Shown in pieces: positions 54,959 to 63,786 of a stretch of DNA of 64,000 bases. Origin of the DNA: Dehalogenimonas formicexedens (GTDB taxonomy: Bacteria > Chloroflexota > Dehalococcoidia > Dehalococcoidales > Dehalococcoidaceae). The stretch is taken from NCBI RefSeq assembly GCF_001953175.1, contig NZ_CP018258.1, positions 1,702,210 to 1,766,209 of the forward strand. The letters run 5' to 3'. How positions within the stretch are numbered: position 1 is the stretch's first letter; each line of letters begins with the position of its first letter. The position numbers and the translations under genes were made by a program. The notes beneath the pieces were generated by a model that did not search any database, was not told where the DNA came from, and saw nothing but the letters and a program-made list of their open reading frames with translations.

Positions 54959-55076
54959 TTAGGTTGGGTTGTGGGTCATGAAACCCCAGAACAGCACGTA
55001 GGAGATGCCGAAGGCGACGAAAGCCATCCCGGCGATGACGGCGATGGAAACCAGGTTGTCAATTAAGGTGCGCAAG
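54959..55076 (-). pseudogene. Small single-helix membrane protein ORF with a one-base frameshift
   Basis: From TTG 55076, with GGGGAGG eight bases upstream, the minus strand encodes RTLIDNLVSIAVIAGMAF. After a run of four T (AAAA at 55020-55023 on the plus strand) the sensible continuation is in another frame: VAFGISYVLFWGFMTHNPT and a stop at 54959. Joined, the two halves make a neat transmembrane protein of about 38 residues, followed by a terminator. Either the base is a sequencing or assembly indel or the gene is broken. Confidence 0.4.
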
Positions 55077-55169
55077 ATCAGCCTCCCCAAGGATGAATGC
55101 CTATATGATAACCAGTTTGGACCGCTACGTCAAGGGTTTTAACCCTAAAGAACTAGTACCAACCATAAA

Positions 55170-55198
55170 TTGACAACCGTAATGTCCATCCCTATTCT
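55170..55198 (+). promoter_or_regulatory. Leaderless promoter of rnc
   Basis: A perfect TTGACA (55170-55175) and TATTCT (55193-55198) are 17 bases apart. The rnc GTG is at 55206, where transcription should start. There is no Shine-Dalgarno sequence between. Confidence 0.5.
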
Positions 55199-55205
55199 TT
55201 AGAAC

Positions 55206-55907
55206 GTGGCAGACCTCGAAAAAATACAAACGGCGCTGGGTATCCATTTCAAAAATCAGGCGCTGCTGGAAACAGCCCTGGTTCACAGTTCTTATCTGAA
55301 CGAACGGTCCGGCCACGGGCTGATTTCCAACGAGCGGTTGGAATTCCTGGGCGACGCCGTCCTGGGCCTTTTCATCGCCGAGATGCTGTACCGCACCTTT
55401 GCCGGGGAAGATGAGGGAACTCTGACCCGCTACCGCTCCCTGCTGGTGCGCCGCGAGACCCTGTCCCGGCTTGGAGAGTCGCTCAAATTGGGAGATTACC
55501 TGTACCTGGGGCGGGGTGAGGACTCAAGCGGCGGGCGCGCCAAACCCGCCAATTTATCACGGGCGCTGGAAGCCCTTATCGCCGCGATATACCTCGACCA
55601 GGGGAGTGAGGCCGCGGGCCGCTTTATTCACCGGTTGTTTGCCGCCGACCTGGCCCGCCTCGAAGAGATGAGCGCCATCGCCGACTCCAAGAGCCGGCTG
55701 CAGGAGATAGTCCAAAGCCGGTTCCAAACAACGCCGCGTTACAACGAAACCGAGATCGGGAGCCAATCCGGCGAAATACTGTTCGCCGCCACGGTGTCCG
55801 TAAGAGAGGATATCCTAGGACGCGGCGAAGGCCGGACCAAAAAAGAAGCCCAGTCACGAGCCGCGCAACAAGCCATCGATGAATTGGGAAGACACTTTAC
55901 ACCCTGA
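55206..55907 (+). CDS. rnc: Ribonuclease III
   Basis: The 233-residue endonuclease cleaves double-stranded RNA in rRNA processing. The signature NERLEFLGDAVLGL lies at about residues 39-52, and the second acidic cluster (ALEALIAAIYLDQG) at about 118-131. The C-terminal dsRNA-binding domain ends with GRTKKEAQSRAAQQAIDELG. The start is GTG. It heads the group with the small basic ORF and acylphosphatase. Confidence 0.97.
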   Translation: MADLEKIQTALGIHFKNQALLETALVHSSYLNERSGHGLISNERLEFLGDAVLGLFIAEMLYRTFAGEDEGTLTRYRSLLVRRETLSRLGESLKLGDYLYLGRGEDSSGGRAKPANLSRALEALIAAIYLDQGSEAAGRFIHRLFAADLARLEEMSAIADSKSRLQEIVQSRFQTTPRYNETEIGSQSGEILFAATVSVREDILGRGEGRTKKEAQSRAAQQAIDELGRHFTP

Positions 55908-55958
55908 TGACGCTTTGTTAAACTTGAATTCCAAAGTATTCTGAAACGAGGTACGGTT

Positions 55959-56099
55959 ATGGGACAGCGAGATCTCGGGGGCCGAGAACAGAAAAAAACC
56001 AAAAAAGACGCCAAGAAACCAGTCATCTCCACTTCTTTCGCCCCGCCGCCCCCTCCGGTCGAGGTCATCAAAAAAGGCAAGAAACTAAAGGGCGAGTAG
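55959..56099 (+). CDS. Small basic, lysine/proline-rich protein
   Basis: The 46-residue protein starts at ATG 55959 with ACGAGG eight bases upstream. It begins MGQRDLGGREQKKTKK and has a Pro5 run, with 12 Lys. It falls between rnc and acyP on the same strand. Similar short basic proteins occur beside rnc in related genomes as far as I recall, but I cannot verify it. It might bind RNA or the ribosome; unknown. Confidence 0.55.
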   Translation: MGQRDLGGREQKKTKKDAKKPVISTSFAPPPPPVEVIKKGKKLKGE

Positions 56100-56112
56100 C
56101 GGCCAGCCGCTG

Positions 56113-56397
56113 ATGATGTCAAAGGCCGCGGCGGTGCGCCTGTCATTCGGCGGGAGGGTGCAGGGAGTGGGCTTCAGGGAATTCACCCGTCGCCAAGCCG
56201 CCGATTTCAACCTGGCCGGTTACGTTAAGAACATGCCCGACGGCAGCCTGCAGGTTGTGGCTGAGGGACAGAGGCCGGATATTCTCCATTTCATCGAGAA
56301 CCTGATGTCGGGTCCTCCCGGCGCCATCGTTAAAACAGTCGATACCCAATGGATCGAACCCGCCGGCGGATACGCCGATTTCCAGATCGCTTATTGA
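56113..56397 (+). CDS. acyP: Acylphosphatase
   Basis: The 94-residue enzyme hydrolyses acyl phosphates. It has the catalytic Arg in GRVQGVGFREFTRR and the catalytic Asn in GYVKNMPDGS, and the usual length. Two adjacent ATGs (56113, 56116) are possible. It lies 13 bases after the small basic ORF. Confidence 0.93.
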   Translation: MMSKAAAVRLSFGGRVQGVGFREFTRRQAADFNLAGYVKNMPDGSLQVVAEGQRPDILHFIENLMSGPPGAIVKTVDTQWIEPAGGYADFQIAY

Positions 56398-56464
56398 GCT
56401 TCTCCAACCACCCCCTTCAGCTTTGTTTGGTTAACCGGGAATTTAGAGGATATAATCTGACACC

Positions 56465-57109
56465 ATGAAGTTCGCCTGGTACTACCGGCTGGTGCGCCTG
56501 TCCGCAAGAATCGTATTCATATTCACCCGGGTCAAGGTTATCGGCAAGGAGAACGTGCCCAGCACCGGCCCGATGCTGGTTTGCAGCAACCACATACATC
56601 TTGCCGATCCACCCCTTTTGGGACTCAACCTTCCAAGATACCCGGTATATTTCCTGGCCAAGAAGGAACTCTTCGGCAACAAGTTTGTCGGTTTTATTTT
56701 CAGGGGATCCGGCACTATCCCGGTAAACCGCACCGGAGTTTCCGGTGAAGGCATCAAGCTATCCCAGTCCGCCTTCAAAAAGGGCGGCGCGATCATCATT
56801 TTCCCGGAGGGCAAGCGCAACCCGGCGGCAACGCTGTGCCAGGCTCTGCCGGGGGCGGCTTACCTGGCGGCCACCTTCGGGGTGCCGGTAGTCCCGACAG
56901 CCATCCTCGGCACCGAGAACATCAAGGGGAAGTGGTGGTTCTTAAAACCACGGACGGTCACCATCCAATTCGGTAAACCATTCAACCTGGAGGCTTGCCC
57001 GGATAAGAACGACCGCGAGGCGCTCGCCGCCCAGGGCGACCGCATAATGAAAGCCATCGCCGAACTTTTGCCGGTGCCGAACCGGGGCGTCTACGGAGAA
57101 AAAGCTTGA
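56465..57109 (+). CDS. plsC: 1-acyl-sn-glycerol-3-phosphate acyltransferase
   Basis: The 214-residue membrane-associated enzyme makes phosphatidic acid. Motif I is NHIHLADP (H-x4-D), motif III is IFPEGKRN, and an N-terminal hydrophobic segment precedes them. The stop overlaps the ispH start (TTGA), indicating coupling. Confidence 0.93.
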   Translation: MKFAWYYRLVRLSARIVFIFTRVKVIGKENVPSTGPMLVCSNHIHLADPPLLGLNLPRYPVYFLAKKELFGNKFVGFIFRGSGTIPVNRTGVSGEGIKLSQSAFKKGGAIIIFPEGKRNPAATLCQALPGAAYLAATFGVPVVPTAILGTENIKGKWWFLKPRTVTIQFGKPFNLEACPDKNDREALAAQGDRIMKAIAELLPVPNRGVYGEKA

Positions 57110-57954
57110 AGATCGAGCGGGCCGCCGACCTGGGCTTCTGTTTCGGGGTCAGGCGCGCCCTCGGCATCCTGGAAGAGACGGCGAGGCAAAGAGGCGGCGT
57201 CGAAACCCTCGGCGCCCTGGTGCACAATCGCCAGGTGATGTCACGGCTGAACAGCCTGGGCGTCAGGACGGTAAAGGGCGTTTCCGAAATCACCGGCCGG
57301 ACGGTGGTCGTCAGCTCACACGGCGTCGGCCCGAAGGTTCTCCAGGAAATCAGGGACCGCGGCATCGAGATCGTCGATACCACCTGCCCGTTCGTCCAGC
57401 GCGCCCAAACCGCGGCACGCCGTCTTTCCGAGGCGGGCTTTTTCACCGTCATATACGGCGACGTCAATCATCCGGAGGTCAAGGGCATCCTGGGATGGGC
57501 GGACGGCAACGGTATCGCCACACTTTCCACCGACGACCTCGATAAGATCGAACTGCCCCGCCACATAGGTCTGCTCTCACAGACGACCCAGGTGCCCGCC
57601 CGGTTCATAGATTTTGCCAAGCAGGTCACTGATAAAGCCATGATCAAAGATGCCGAACTCCGGCTGGTGGATACGGTGTGCCACGACATCCGGAAGCGCC
57701 AGGCGGCGGCGCTGGAACTGGCCGGACGGGCGGACCTGATGCTGGTGATCGGGGGACACCACAGCGCCAATACACGGCACCTTGTGGATTTATGCGCCGC
57801 CAGGACGGAGACCCACCTGGTTGAAACCGAGACCGAGATCGACCCGGCCTGGCTTACCGGCAAAACCCTGGTGGGTGTCACCGCCGGGGCTTCCACTTCG
57901 CCGGAGACCATCGATGAGGTGGTGCGGCGGCTGAAAGACCTGGCCGCCGCCTAG
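57106..57954 (+). CDS. ispH: 4-hydroxy-3-methylbut-2-enyl diphosphate reductase
   Basis: The 282-residue [4Fe-4S] enzyme makes IPP and DMAPP in the last MEP step. The three cluster ligands are present: C12 (GFCFGVRR), C94 (DTTCPFVQ) and C192 (DTVCHDIRK), as well as HHSANT and GASTSPETIDEVV. The start is TTG 57106, overlapping the plsC stop. Its product feeds uppS at 13 kb. Confidence 0.96.
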   Translation: MKIERAADLGFCFGVRRALGILEETARQRGGVETLGALVHNRQVMSRLNSLGVRTVKGVSEITGRTVVVSSHGVGPKVLQEIRDRGIEIVDTTCPFVQRAQTAARRLSEAGFFTVIYGDVNHPEVKGILGWADGNGIATLSTDDLDKIELPRHIGLLSQTTQVPARFIDFAKQVTDKAMIKDAELRLVDTVCHDIRKRQAAALELAGRADLMLVIGGHHSANTRHLVDLCAARTETHLVETETEIDPAWLTGKTLVGVTAGASTSPETIDEVVRRLKDLAAA

Positions 57955-58019
57955 TGCGGCCTGGCTATCGTCAGGCAGCCGCAGGACACGGCGGTAATCC
58001 GGTTACCCCGTAAATAAAG

Positions 58020-58058
58020 GTGGGAAAACAAGGAATAAACCATTCCCCGTTTTCCCAC
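58020..58058. repeat. Long inverted repeat between convergent genes
   Basis: GTGGGAAAAC (58020-58029) pairs with GTTTTCCCAC (58049-58058), and inside GGAAT (58032-58036) pairs with ATTCC (58042-58046). It sits between ispH (plus) and the flavodoxin gene (minus). No T-run follows, so it is not a canonical terminator. Confidence 0.75.
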
Positions 58059-58114
58059 ACCGGCGATAGGCGCGATTATCGCGTCACTACTGCTGTAATA
58101 GAAAGAAAGCCCGT

Positions 58115-58552
58115 TCAGCCGCCCTGGGCGACGGCGATGCCGAGCTTCCGCACGGCTTCCTTACCCGCCTCGGCTTCCTTGGGCGACACTTCAACCCAGG
58201 AGCCGAACTTCTTCCAGCCGAAGTACTTGGCGAACATGTCGAGATTGGCCTCGGTGGAGGCGGCGTCATTGACGTGGCAGATCACCGCGGCAAACTGCAG
58301 GCCGCTCTCTATTTTTTCGCGCTGACCCCACAGGCGTTCAAAAAAGGTCTTGGTTTCCCCGGCGAGCGACTGGAAGGGCTGGGTGGTCACCAGGATGAAG
58401 GCCTGCCGCCCGGCGAAGTCCGCGGACGAGGTTTCCGCTACGTTTTTTACTTCGGCCTGGCCGCCGGCCTCGGAGACGCCTTTGGCCGCCGCTTCAGCCA
58501 GAGCTTTGCAACTGCCGGTGAAAGACTGGTACGAAATCAGGACCTTGTTCAT
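58115..58552 (-). CDS. Flavodoxin-family protein
   Basis: The 145-residue protein starts MNKVLISYQSFTGSCKALAE; the SFTGSCK loop is the FMN phosphate site. TTQPFQSLAGETKTFFERLW and the C-terminal half fit a short flavodoxin, or an FMN-binding NADPH reductase fragment. It follows the MerR gene by 28 bases with AAAGGAGGAAAAC, so they form one operon. An electron-transfer role is inferred. Confidence 0.85.
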   Translation of the reverse strand: MNKVLISYQSFTGSCKALAEAAAKGVSEAGGQAEVKNVAETSSADFAGRQAFILVTTQPFQSLAGETKTFFERLWGQREKIESGLQFAAVICHVNDAASTEANLDMFAKYFGWKKFGSWVEVSPKEAEAGKEAVRKLGIAVAQGG

Positions 58553-58580
58553 TGTTTTCCTCCTTTATTTTTTCCCTTGT

Positions 58581-59006
58581 TTAGATGATGTGGTTCCTGG
58601 GCGGACAATCGACCGGGCATGTTTCAGCGGCGCACTCCCGGCAGCGGGATACCAGTTCGATGATTTCTTCACGCTCCAGGCTTTGCGCCGCGAGTTGCGC
58701 CATCCTCTCACGGCTGCGCTCCGCCTCGAGGTTCAGCACCGAAAGAGTATGCGCCACGCGATCCTGGCGGACTTTTGAACCGGGAGAGGTATCCAACAGG
58801 TGCCGGATATCCTCCAACTCCAGGCCGGTGTTCTGCAGGCGGCGTATGAGCCTGACCCTTTTCACGTCACTTTCGTCATACAGCCGCATGCCCCCGGAAG
58901 TCCGGGAAGCCGCACTCAACAGCCCTTTTTCCTCGTAAAATCGGGCAGCCCTGGTCGAAATCGAGGCGCGCCGGGCCAGATCTCCGATTTGATAATACTC
59001 GGTCAT
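58581..59006 (-). CDS. MerR-family regulator with a C-terminal four-cysteine tail
   Basis: From ATG 59006 (GGGAG upstream; a start at 59051 would lie in the promoter) the protein has 141 residues. The N-terminal MerR winged helix (YQIGDLARRASISTRAARFY) is followed by a long dimerisation helix and the tail CRECAAETCPVDCPPRNH. The four Cys (C-x2-C-x4-C-x3-C) resemble a metal or Fe-S site, as SoxR uses for redox sensing, but the spacing differs. It is first in the operon with the flavodoxin gene. Confidence 0.88.
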   Translation of the reverse strand: MTEYYQIGDLARRASISTRAARFYEEKGLLSAASRTSGGMRLYDESDVKRVRLIRRLQNTGLELEDIRHLLDTSPGSKVRQDRVAHTLSVLNLEAERSRERMAQLAAQSLEREEIIELVSRCRECAAETCPVDCPPRNHII

Positions 59007-59022
59007 ACTCCCACCCGGCGAA

Positions 59023-59051
59023 AGTTTAACCCATATTAACGTTAGTGTCAA
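59023..59051 (-). promoter_or_regulatory. Promoter of the merR-flavodoxin operon
   Basis: On the minus strand TTGACA (59051-59046) and TAAACT (59028-59023) have a 17-base spacer. The spacer contains the half-site CTAACGTTAA. The merR ATG follows 17 bases after the -10. Confidence 0.6.
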
Positions 59052-59161
59052 TACCTTCCGTTACGTTATATTTCGTTATCTGATTACGGCGGTCAGCGCG
59101 CCTCGCCACGGCAAACAACCTTATGTTAAAATGCTTTTTCGATAAAGGAGTCTCGTTTCAG

Positions 59162-60136
59162 ATGAAAAAGCGCGTATTTTCCGGCATCAGGCCGACCGGC
59201 CGCATCCACCTGGGCAATTACCTGGGCGCGGTGCAGAACTATGTGGCCATGCAGGACGAGTTCGAATGCATCTATTGCGTTGTCGATATTCACGCCCTGA
59301 CCACCCTTGAAGACACCCACTTGCTCAAGGAAAACGTGCGGGAAATGATCACCGACCTGCTGGCGGCGGGGCTCGACCCGGAGAAATGCGCCCTGTTCGT
59401 CCAGTCTCACGTCCCTGAGGTGACCGAGTTGTTCACCCTGCTGGGCATGGTAACGCCGCTTTCCTGGCTGCTCCGGGTGCCGACCTTCAAGGAGAAGGTC
59501 AAGCAGCAGCCACAGAACGTCAACTACGGGCTGGTCGGCTACCCGGTGCTGATGACAGCGGATATCGTCCTGTACAAAGCCGAAGTTGTTCCGGTCGGCG
59601 AGGACCAGTTGCCCCACCTGGAACTGGCGCGCGAGATCGTCCGGCGGTTCAACGACCATTTCGGCGAAACTTTCCCCGAACCCAAGGCGCGCATGACCAC
59701 CTTCCCCATGGTGGTGGGTCTCGACGGCAGGGAAAAGATGAGCAAGTCTCTGAACAACCACATCGAACTGGCGGCCACGCCTGAAGAGACGATGAAAAAG
59801 GTGATGGGCGCCGTTACCGACCCTGCCCGCATGCGCCGCGCTGATCCGGGTCACCCGGAGGTCTGCAATATCTACAAGCTGCAGCAGAACTTCAATCCGC
59901 AAGTCATCGACGAGATCGCCGAGGGCTGCCGATCCGCGTCGCGCGGCTGCGTGGAGTGCAAAAAGCAACTGGGCGCCTCCATCAACGAATTCCTGGCGCC
60001 CATCCGCGTCCGCCGCATCGAGATCGCCAAGGACCAGGCGTACATCGACCGGGTGATGAAGGAGGGAGCCGAAAAGGCCAGGGCGCTGGCCAGGGTAACC
60101 ATCACCGAAGTGAAGCAGCGGATGGGACTCCTGTAA
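59162..60136 (+). CDS. trpS: Tryptophanyl-tRNA synthetase
   Basis: The 324-residue class-I synthetase begins MKKRVFSGIRPTGRIHLGNY, with the HIGH equivalent in RIHLGN, and carries KMSKSLNN. The start at 59162 has AAAGGAG upstream at about 11 bases; the earlier frame from 59123 overlaps it. The length is standard for a compact TrpRS. Confidence 0.96.
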   Translation: MKKRVFSGIRPTGRIHLGNYLGAVQNYVAMQDEFECIYCVVDIHALTTLEDTHLLKENVREMITDLLAAGLDPEKCALFVQSHVPEVTELFTLLGMVTPLSWLLRVPTFKEKVKQQPQNVNYGLVGYPVLMTADIVLYKAEVVPVGEDQLPHLELAREIVRRFNDHFGETFPEPKARMTTFPMVVGLDGREKMSKSLNNHIELAATPEETMKKVMGAVTDPARMRRADPGHPEVCNIYKLQQNFNPQVIDEIAEGCRSASRGCVECKKQLGASINEFLAPIRVRRIEIAKDQAYIDRVMKEGAEKARALARVTITEVKQRMGLL

Positions 60137-60181
60137 GGGCACGGCGCGCCGTGCCCTTACGACCAGCCCTACGGACAAAAC

Positions 60182-61036
<855 letters not shown>

Positions 61037-61041
61037 GAAAA

Positions 61042-61080
61042 AGCCCGTCCATGGTTCGACAAGCTCACCACGAACGGGCT
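61042..61080. terminator. Bidirectional terminator built from a REP-like palindrome
   Basis: AGCCCGT (61042-61048) pairs with ACGGGCT (61074-61080). On the minus strand the hairpin is followed by five T (from AAAAA at 61037-61041), so it best serves the VOC gene; purU ends just before. The loop contains CATGGTTCGACAAGCTCACC, a sequence of a widespread short palindromic repeat. Confidence 0.75.
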
Positions 61081-61092
61081 TTAGAACTTGCC

Positions 61093-61989
61093 TTACTTTC
61101 CTTCGAAAGCCTTCATAAGGGCAGCGAGGTCGATCTTCTTCATCTTGAGGAAGACCTTCATCATCCTCTCGACTTTAACTTTATCGGGGTCTTTCATCAT
61201 ATCGGCCAGGGCAGCCGGCGTGACCTGCCATGACACGCCGTATTTGTCCTTGAGCCAGCCGCAGACGCTCTCCTCGCCGCCTTCGGTCAACTTCTCCCAG
61301 TAGTAATCGATCTCCTTCTGGTCCTTGCAGGTGACCTGGAACGAGACCGCCTCGTTGAAATTGAACTTGTGCTCCAGGGCGCTGTCCATGGCGACGAATT
61401 TCTGCCCGGCCAGAGTGAACACGCCGTGATTGATGGTCCCCGGTTTGTCAGCCCCACCTTCTCCGTATCTCGACAACATCACGACCGCTGAATCCGGGAA
61501 GATCGATACATAACGGTTGATGGCTTCCTCGGCGTTGCCAGCCTGCTTGCCGACATACATAAGGCACGCCTGGATCTTCTGAGTAGGCTTTTCTGCCAGC
61601 ATCACCTGCCAAGAAAGACCGAATTTGTCATTCAACCAGCCGAATTTTTTGGCGAAAGGGTACTGCTGGTATTCCATGAGTATCGAGCCGCCCGGGCTCA
61701 AGCCCGCCCACATCCTGTCGGCCTCCTCGGCGGTCTGGCACATGATGAAGAATGACACCGACGGATTGAATTTGAAAACCGGTCCGCCGTTGAGAGCGAT
61801 AAAATCGTACCCTTCAAGCTGAAACTCGACGGTCAGGACTGAACCTTCAGGCATCCCGGAAACCTTGGCCCCCTCGGCGCCGTAACGGGCCACAAAGCCT
61901 TTGCGGGAATTTTTGAAAAGTGATGTGTAGAGGGCTACTGCTTCCTCAGCGTTATTGTCGAACCACAGGTTGGGCGTGATCTTCTGCAT
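61093..61989 (-). CDS. Two-domain VOC/PhnB-like protein
   Basis: From ATG 61989 (AGGAGACAAT upstream) the protein has 298 residues with two PhnB-type glyoxalase-fold domains: QKITPNLWFDNNAEEAVALY at the start, repeated in variant form near residue 158 (KIQACLMYVGKQAGNAEEAI). The type is 3-demethylubiquinone-9-methyltransferase-like PhnB. The ligand is unknown. Confidence 0.85.
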   Translation of the reverse strand: MQKITPNLWFDNNAEEAVALYTSLFKNSRKGFVARYGAEGAKVSGMPEGSVLTVEFQLEGYDFIALNGGPVFKFNPSVSFFIMCQTAEEADRMWAGLSPGGSILMEYQQYPFAKKFGWLNDKFGLSWQVMLAEKPTQKIQACLMYVGKQAGNAEEAINRYVSIFPDSAVVMLSRYGEGGADKPGTINHGVFTLAGQKFVAMDSALEHKFNFNEAVSFQVTCKDQKEIDYYWEKLTEGGEESVCGWLKDKYGVSWQVTPAALADMMKDPDKVKVERMMKVFLKMKKIDLAALMKAFEGK

Positions 61990-62037
61990 ATTGTCTCCTG
62001 CTGTAAATTTGTCCAATCCATTATTACGAGGGTTAAC

Positions 62038-62059
62038 CGTTCATGGTTCGATAGGCTCT
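62038..62059. repeat. REP-like short repeat
   Basis: CCGTTCATGGTTCGATAGGC (from 62038) nearly matches the core at 61045-61066 (CCGTCCATGGTTCGACAAGC). It lies between two VOC-fold genes and is followed by CCCGACAGAAATCGGGG, a further hairpin. Confidence 0.6.
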
Positions 62060-62101
62060 CCCGACAGAAATCGGGGCAATCTCCGTGAACAGAACCTAAC
62101 A

Positions 62102-62512
62102 CTACATATCGCTCTGGCCGAACTGGAGCATCCAAATGAAACCAAACTTATCTATCACCTGGGCGTAAGTGCCGAAAAATTCTTCCTTTAGCGGTTGCTT
62201 CACCTTGCCGCCTTCCACCAGCCTGGAGTACAGGGCATTGATCTCTTCCTTGCTCTGGCAAACCAGGGTCAACGCCACGGTATTCCCGGGAATGCGCTGC
62301 TCAGGGACCAGCCAATCAGAAGCCATGATGACGACGCCGTCGCTGCGAAGGATGGAGTGGAGAATCTTGTCCTTGACCTCGGGACGCTGCGCGGCCATCG
62401 GCGATTGTGCCACGGTCATCACTTTCAATTCGCCGCCGAAGATCTGCTTATAAAAATCCATCCCCTGTTTGCAATCGCCATTGAAATGTAAATAGACGTT
62501 GAGAACGGCCAT
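62102..62512 (-). CDS. Single-domain VOC/PhnB-like protein
   Basis: The 136-residue protein starts MAVLNVYLHFNGDCKQGMDF behind CAGGAGGGGG, and resembles PhnB (EEINALYSRLVEGGKVKQPL; TYAQVIDKFGFIWML). The function of most PhnB proteins is unknown. Confidence 0.87.
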   Translation of the reverse strand: MAVLNVYLHFNGDCKQGMDFYKQIFGGELKVMTVAQSPMAAQRPEVKDKILHSILRSDGVVIMASDWLVPEQRIPGNTVALTLVCQSKEEINALYSRLVEGGKVKQPLKEEFFGTYAQVIDKFGFIWMLQFGQSDM

Positions 62513-62546
62513 GCCCCCTCCTGAATAAATGTTCCGGTTTAAGATT

Positions 62547-62915
62547 TTACAGATCTACGATAGCTTTGAAACCGCCGAAAGCAGTCCGCTTGACATCGAA
62601 AGGCATCGGCTGGACGGTGCCGTTCATGAACGGATCCTTCATCACCTTGGCATTGACTTCGTCGCGATGCTCACGCGATTTGTAGACGATAAACGAAAAG
62701 GCGACTGTCTCGCCAGGTTTGGCCCCCGCAATTTCGGGGAATGTTACCCCTTTCATTTCGCCAGGCATTTCCGGATTCAGGTCATCGCCAATGCACTCGA
62801 CATACTCAAGCGCCCCGTATTTTTTCCAGATCCGGCCGGATTCCTCCGCCAGCTTGCGGTAAGCCTCCACGTTCCCTTCAGGGACTACAATGACAAACCC
62901 GTCAACGTACCTCAT
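62547..62915 (-). CDS. DUF1428-family protein
   Basis: From ATG 62915 (AAGGAG at nine bases) the protein has 122 residues with the DUF1428 signature MRYVDGFVIVVPEGNVEAYR and KKYGALEYVECIGDDL. It is a dimeric ABM-fold protein of unknown role, commonly beside PhnB genes, as here. Confidence 0.88.
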   Translation of the reverse strand: MRYVDGFVIVVPEGNVEAYRKLAEESGRIWKKYGALEYVECIGDDLNPEMPGEMKGVTFPEIAGAKPGETVAFSFIVYKSREHRDEVNAKVMKDPFMNGTVQPMPFDVKRTAFGGFKAIVDL

Positions 62916-62942
62916 CTCCGAGGCTCCTTCCTCGCAAGTCAA

Positions 62943-63339
62943 CTCTTTCCGGGCGCAAAGACACGGGCAAAATATCGGTGAATTCGCCTGAGAAAAAACA
63001 GGACCGTTACCGGGATCCGAGATAGCAATGCCAGTCTAAGGCCGGTTCACCCTCCACCTCCGGGCGTCCTCCCGAGAGGCCGGGGAGGGGCATCTGGAAC
63101 CCGCCGACAATGGGGGGAGCGGGGCAATTGTTTTGGTTTATAAGCGGCAATCGGCGCTCCGGCGGAATCGAGGCAACCGGTAATAATGCCACCTTCTGAA
63201 TTTCCTGTCCGGTCTGATTAGAGATCATGGCACCGTACTTATACACCATATATGGCACGGTGGGAATAGGTAGTTTTACCTAATTTTTAGCGAGATGCCA
63301 GGTATTTATTGAGCGGCGCGAATAAAAAGGCGAGACAGT
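62943..63339. other. Gene-poor interval
   Basis: This 397-base stretch has only a weak minus-strand frame (63007-63258, 83 residues, rich in P and G) with no homology or ribosome-binding site that I can see. Nothing convincing is present. Confidence 0.4.
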
Positions 63340-63726
63340 CTACAATTTCGCCTTGCCAACAGGCTGGAACCGCATGGCCGACCAGGTATCGTCAATAGCA
63401 ATCATGGCGACGCCGGCCATGCCAAATTTGGCCATTTCCGCCCACAAAATATACCGGTTCACGTCAGCGGGAATTTTAGAATTATCCGACGAATAAGAAA
63501 CCCATAAATAACCGCCGGGCTTCAATGCCCTCAGGATTTTCGGTAACTGAAGCAGGAATTCCAGCTTCCCGGTGACAAACACCTGGATAAAATCAAGGCT
63601 TGCCCTGATCGAAATATCATCCATAACCGGGATCCCTATCCGATCCAGGTAATCCGGCGGGGCGTTCAGAATGGCGGCTTGATACTCCCTTTTGAAGAGC
63701 AGTTTTTTAATTAATTCTTCGTCCAC
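63340..63726 (-). CDS. DUF3052-like protein
   Basis: The 128-residue protein starts with GTG 63726. It has ILNAPPDYLDRIG and then LKPGGYLWVSYSSDNS and VAMIAIDDTWSAMRF, matching the DUF3052-like pattern (ILRALKPGG as in methyltransferase-type folds). No function is assigned. Confidence 0.75.
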   Translation of the reverse strand: MDEELIKKLLFKREYQAAILNAPPDYLDRIGIPVMDDISIRASLDFIQVFVTGKLEFLLQLPKILRALKPGGYLWVSYSSDNSKIPADVNRYILWAEMAKFGMAGVAMIAIDDTWSAMRFQPVGKAKL

Positions 63727-63786
63727 TGAGCCAGCATATTACGCCGCGCTTTTTGAGTCAACGAAAAAGAGGAGTAAATTGAAATT

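Noticed and set aside
59126-60178. Long minus-strand open frame of 350 codons
   Set aside because: It is antisense to trpS in a GC-rich gene with codon bias that avoids stops on the other strand. It has no homology and a composition rich in V, H and R typical of antisense frames.
63007-63258. 83-residue minus-strand ORF
   Set aside because: No ribosome-binding site, low-complexity P/G-rich composition and no family resemblance.
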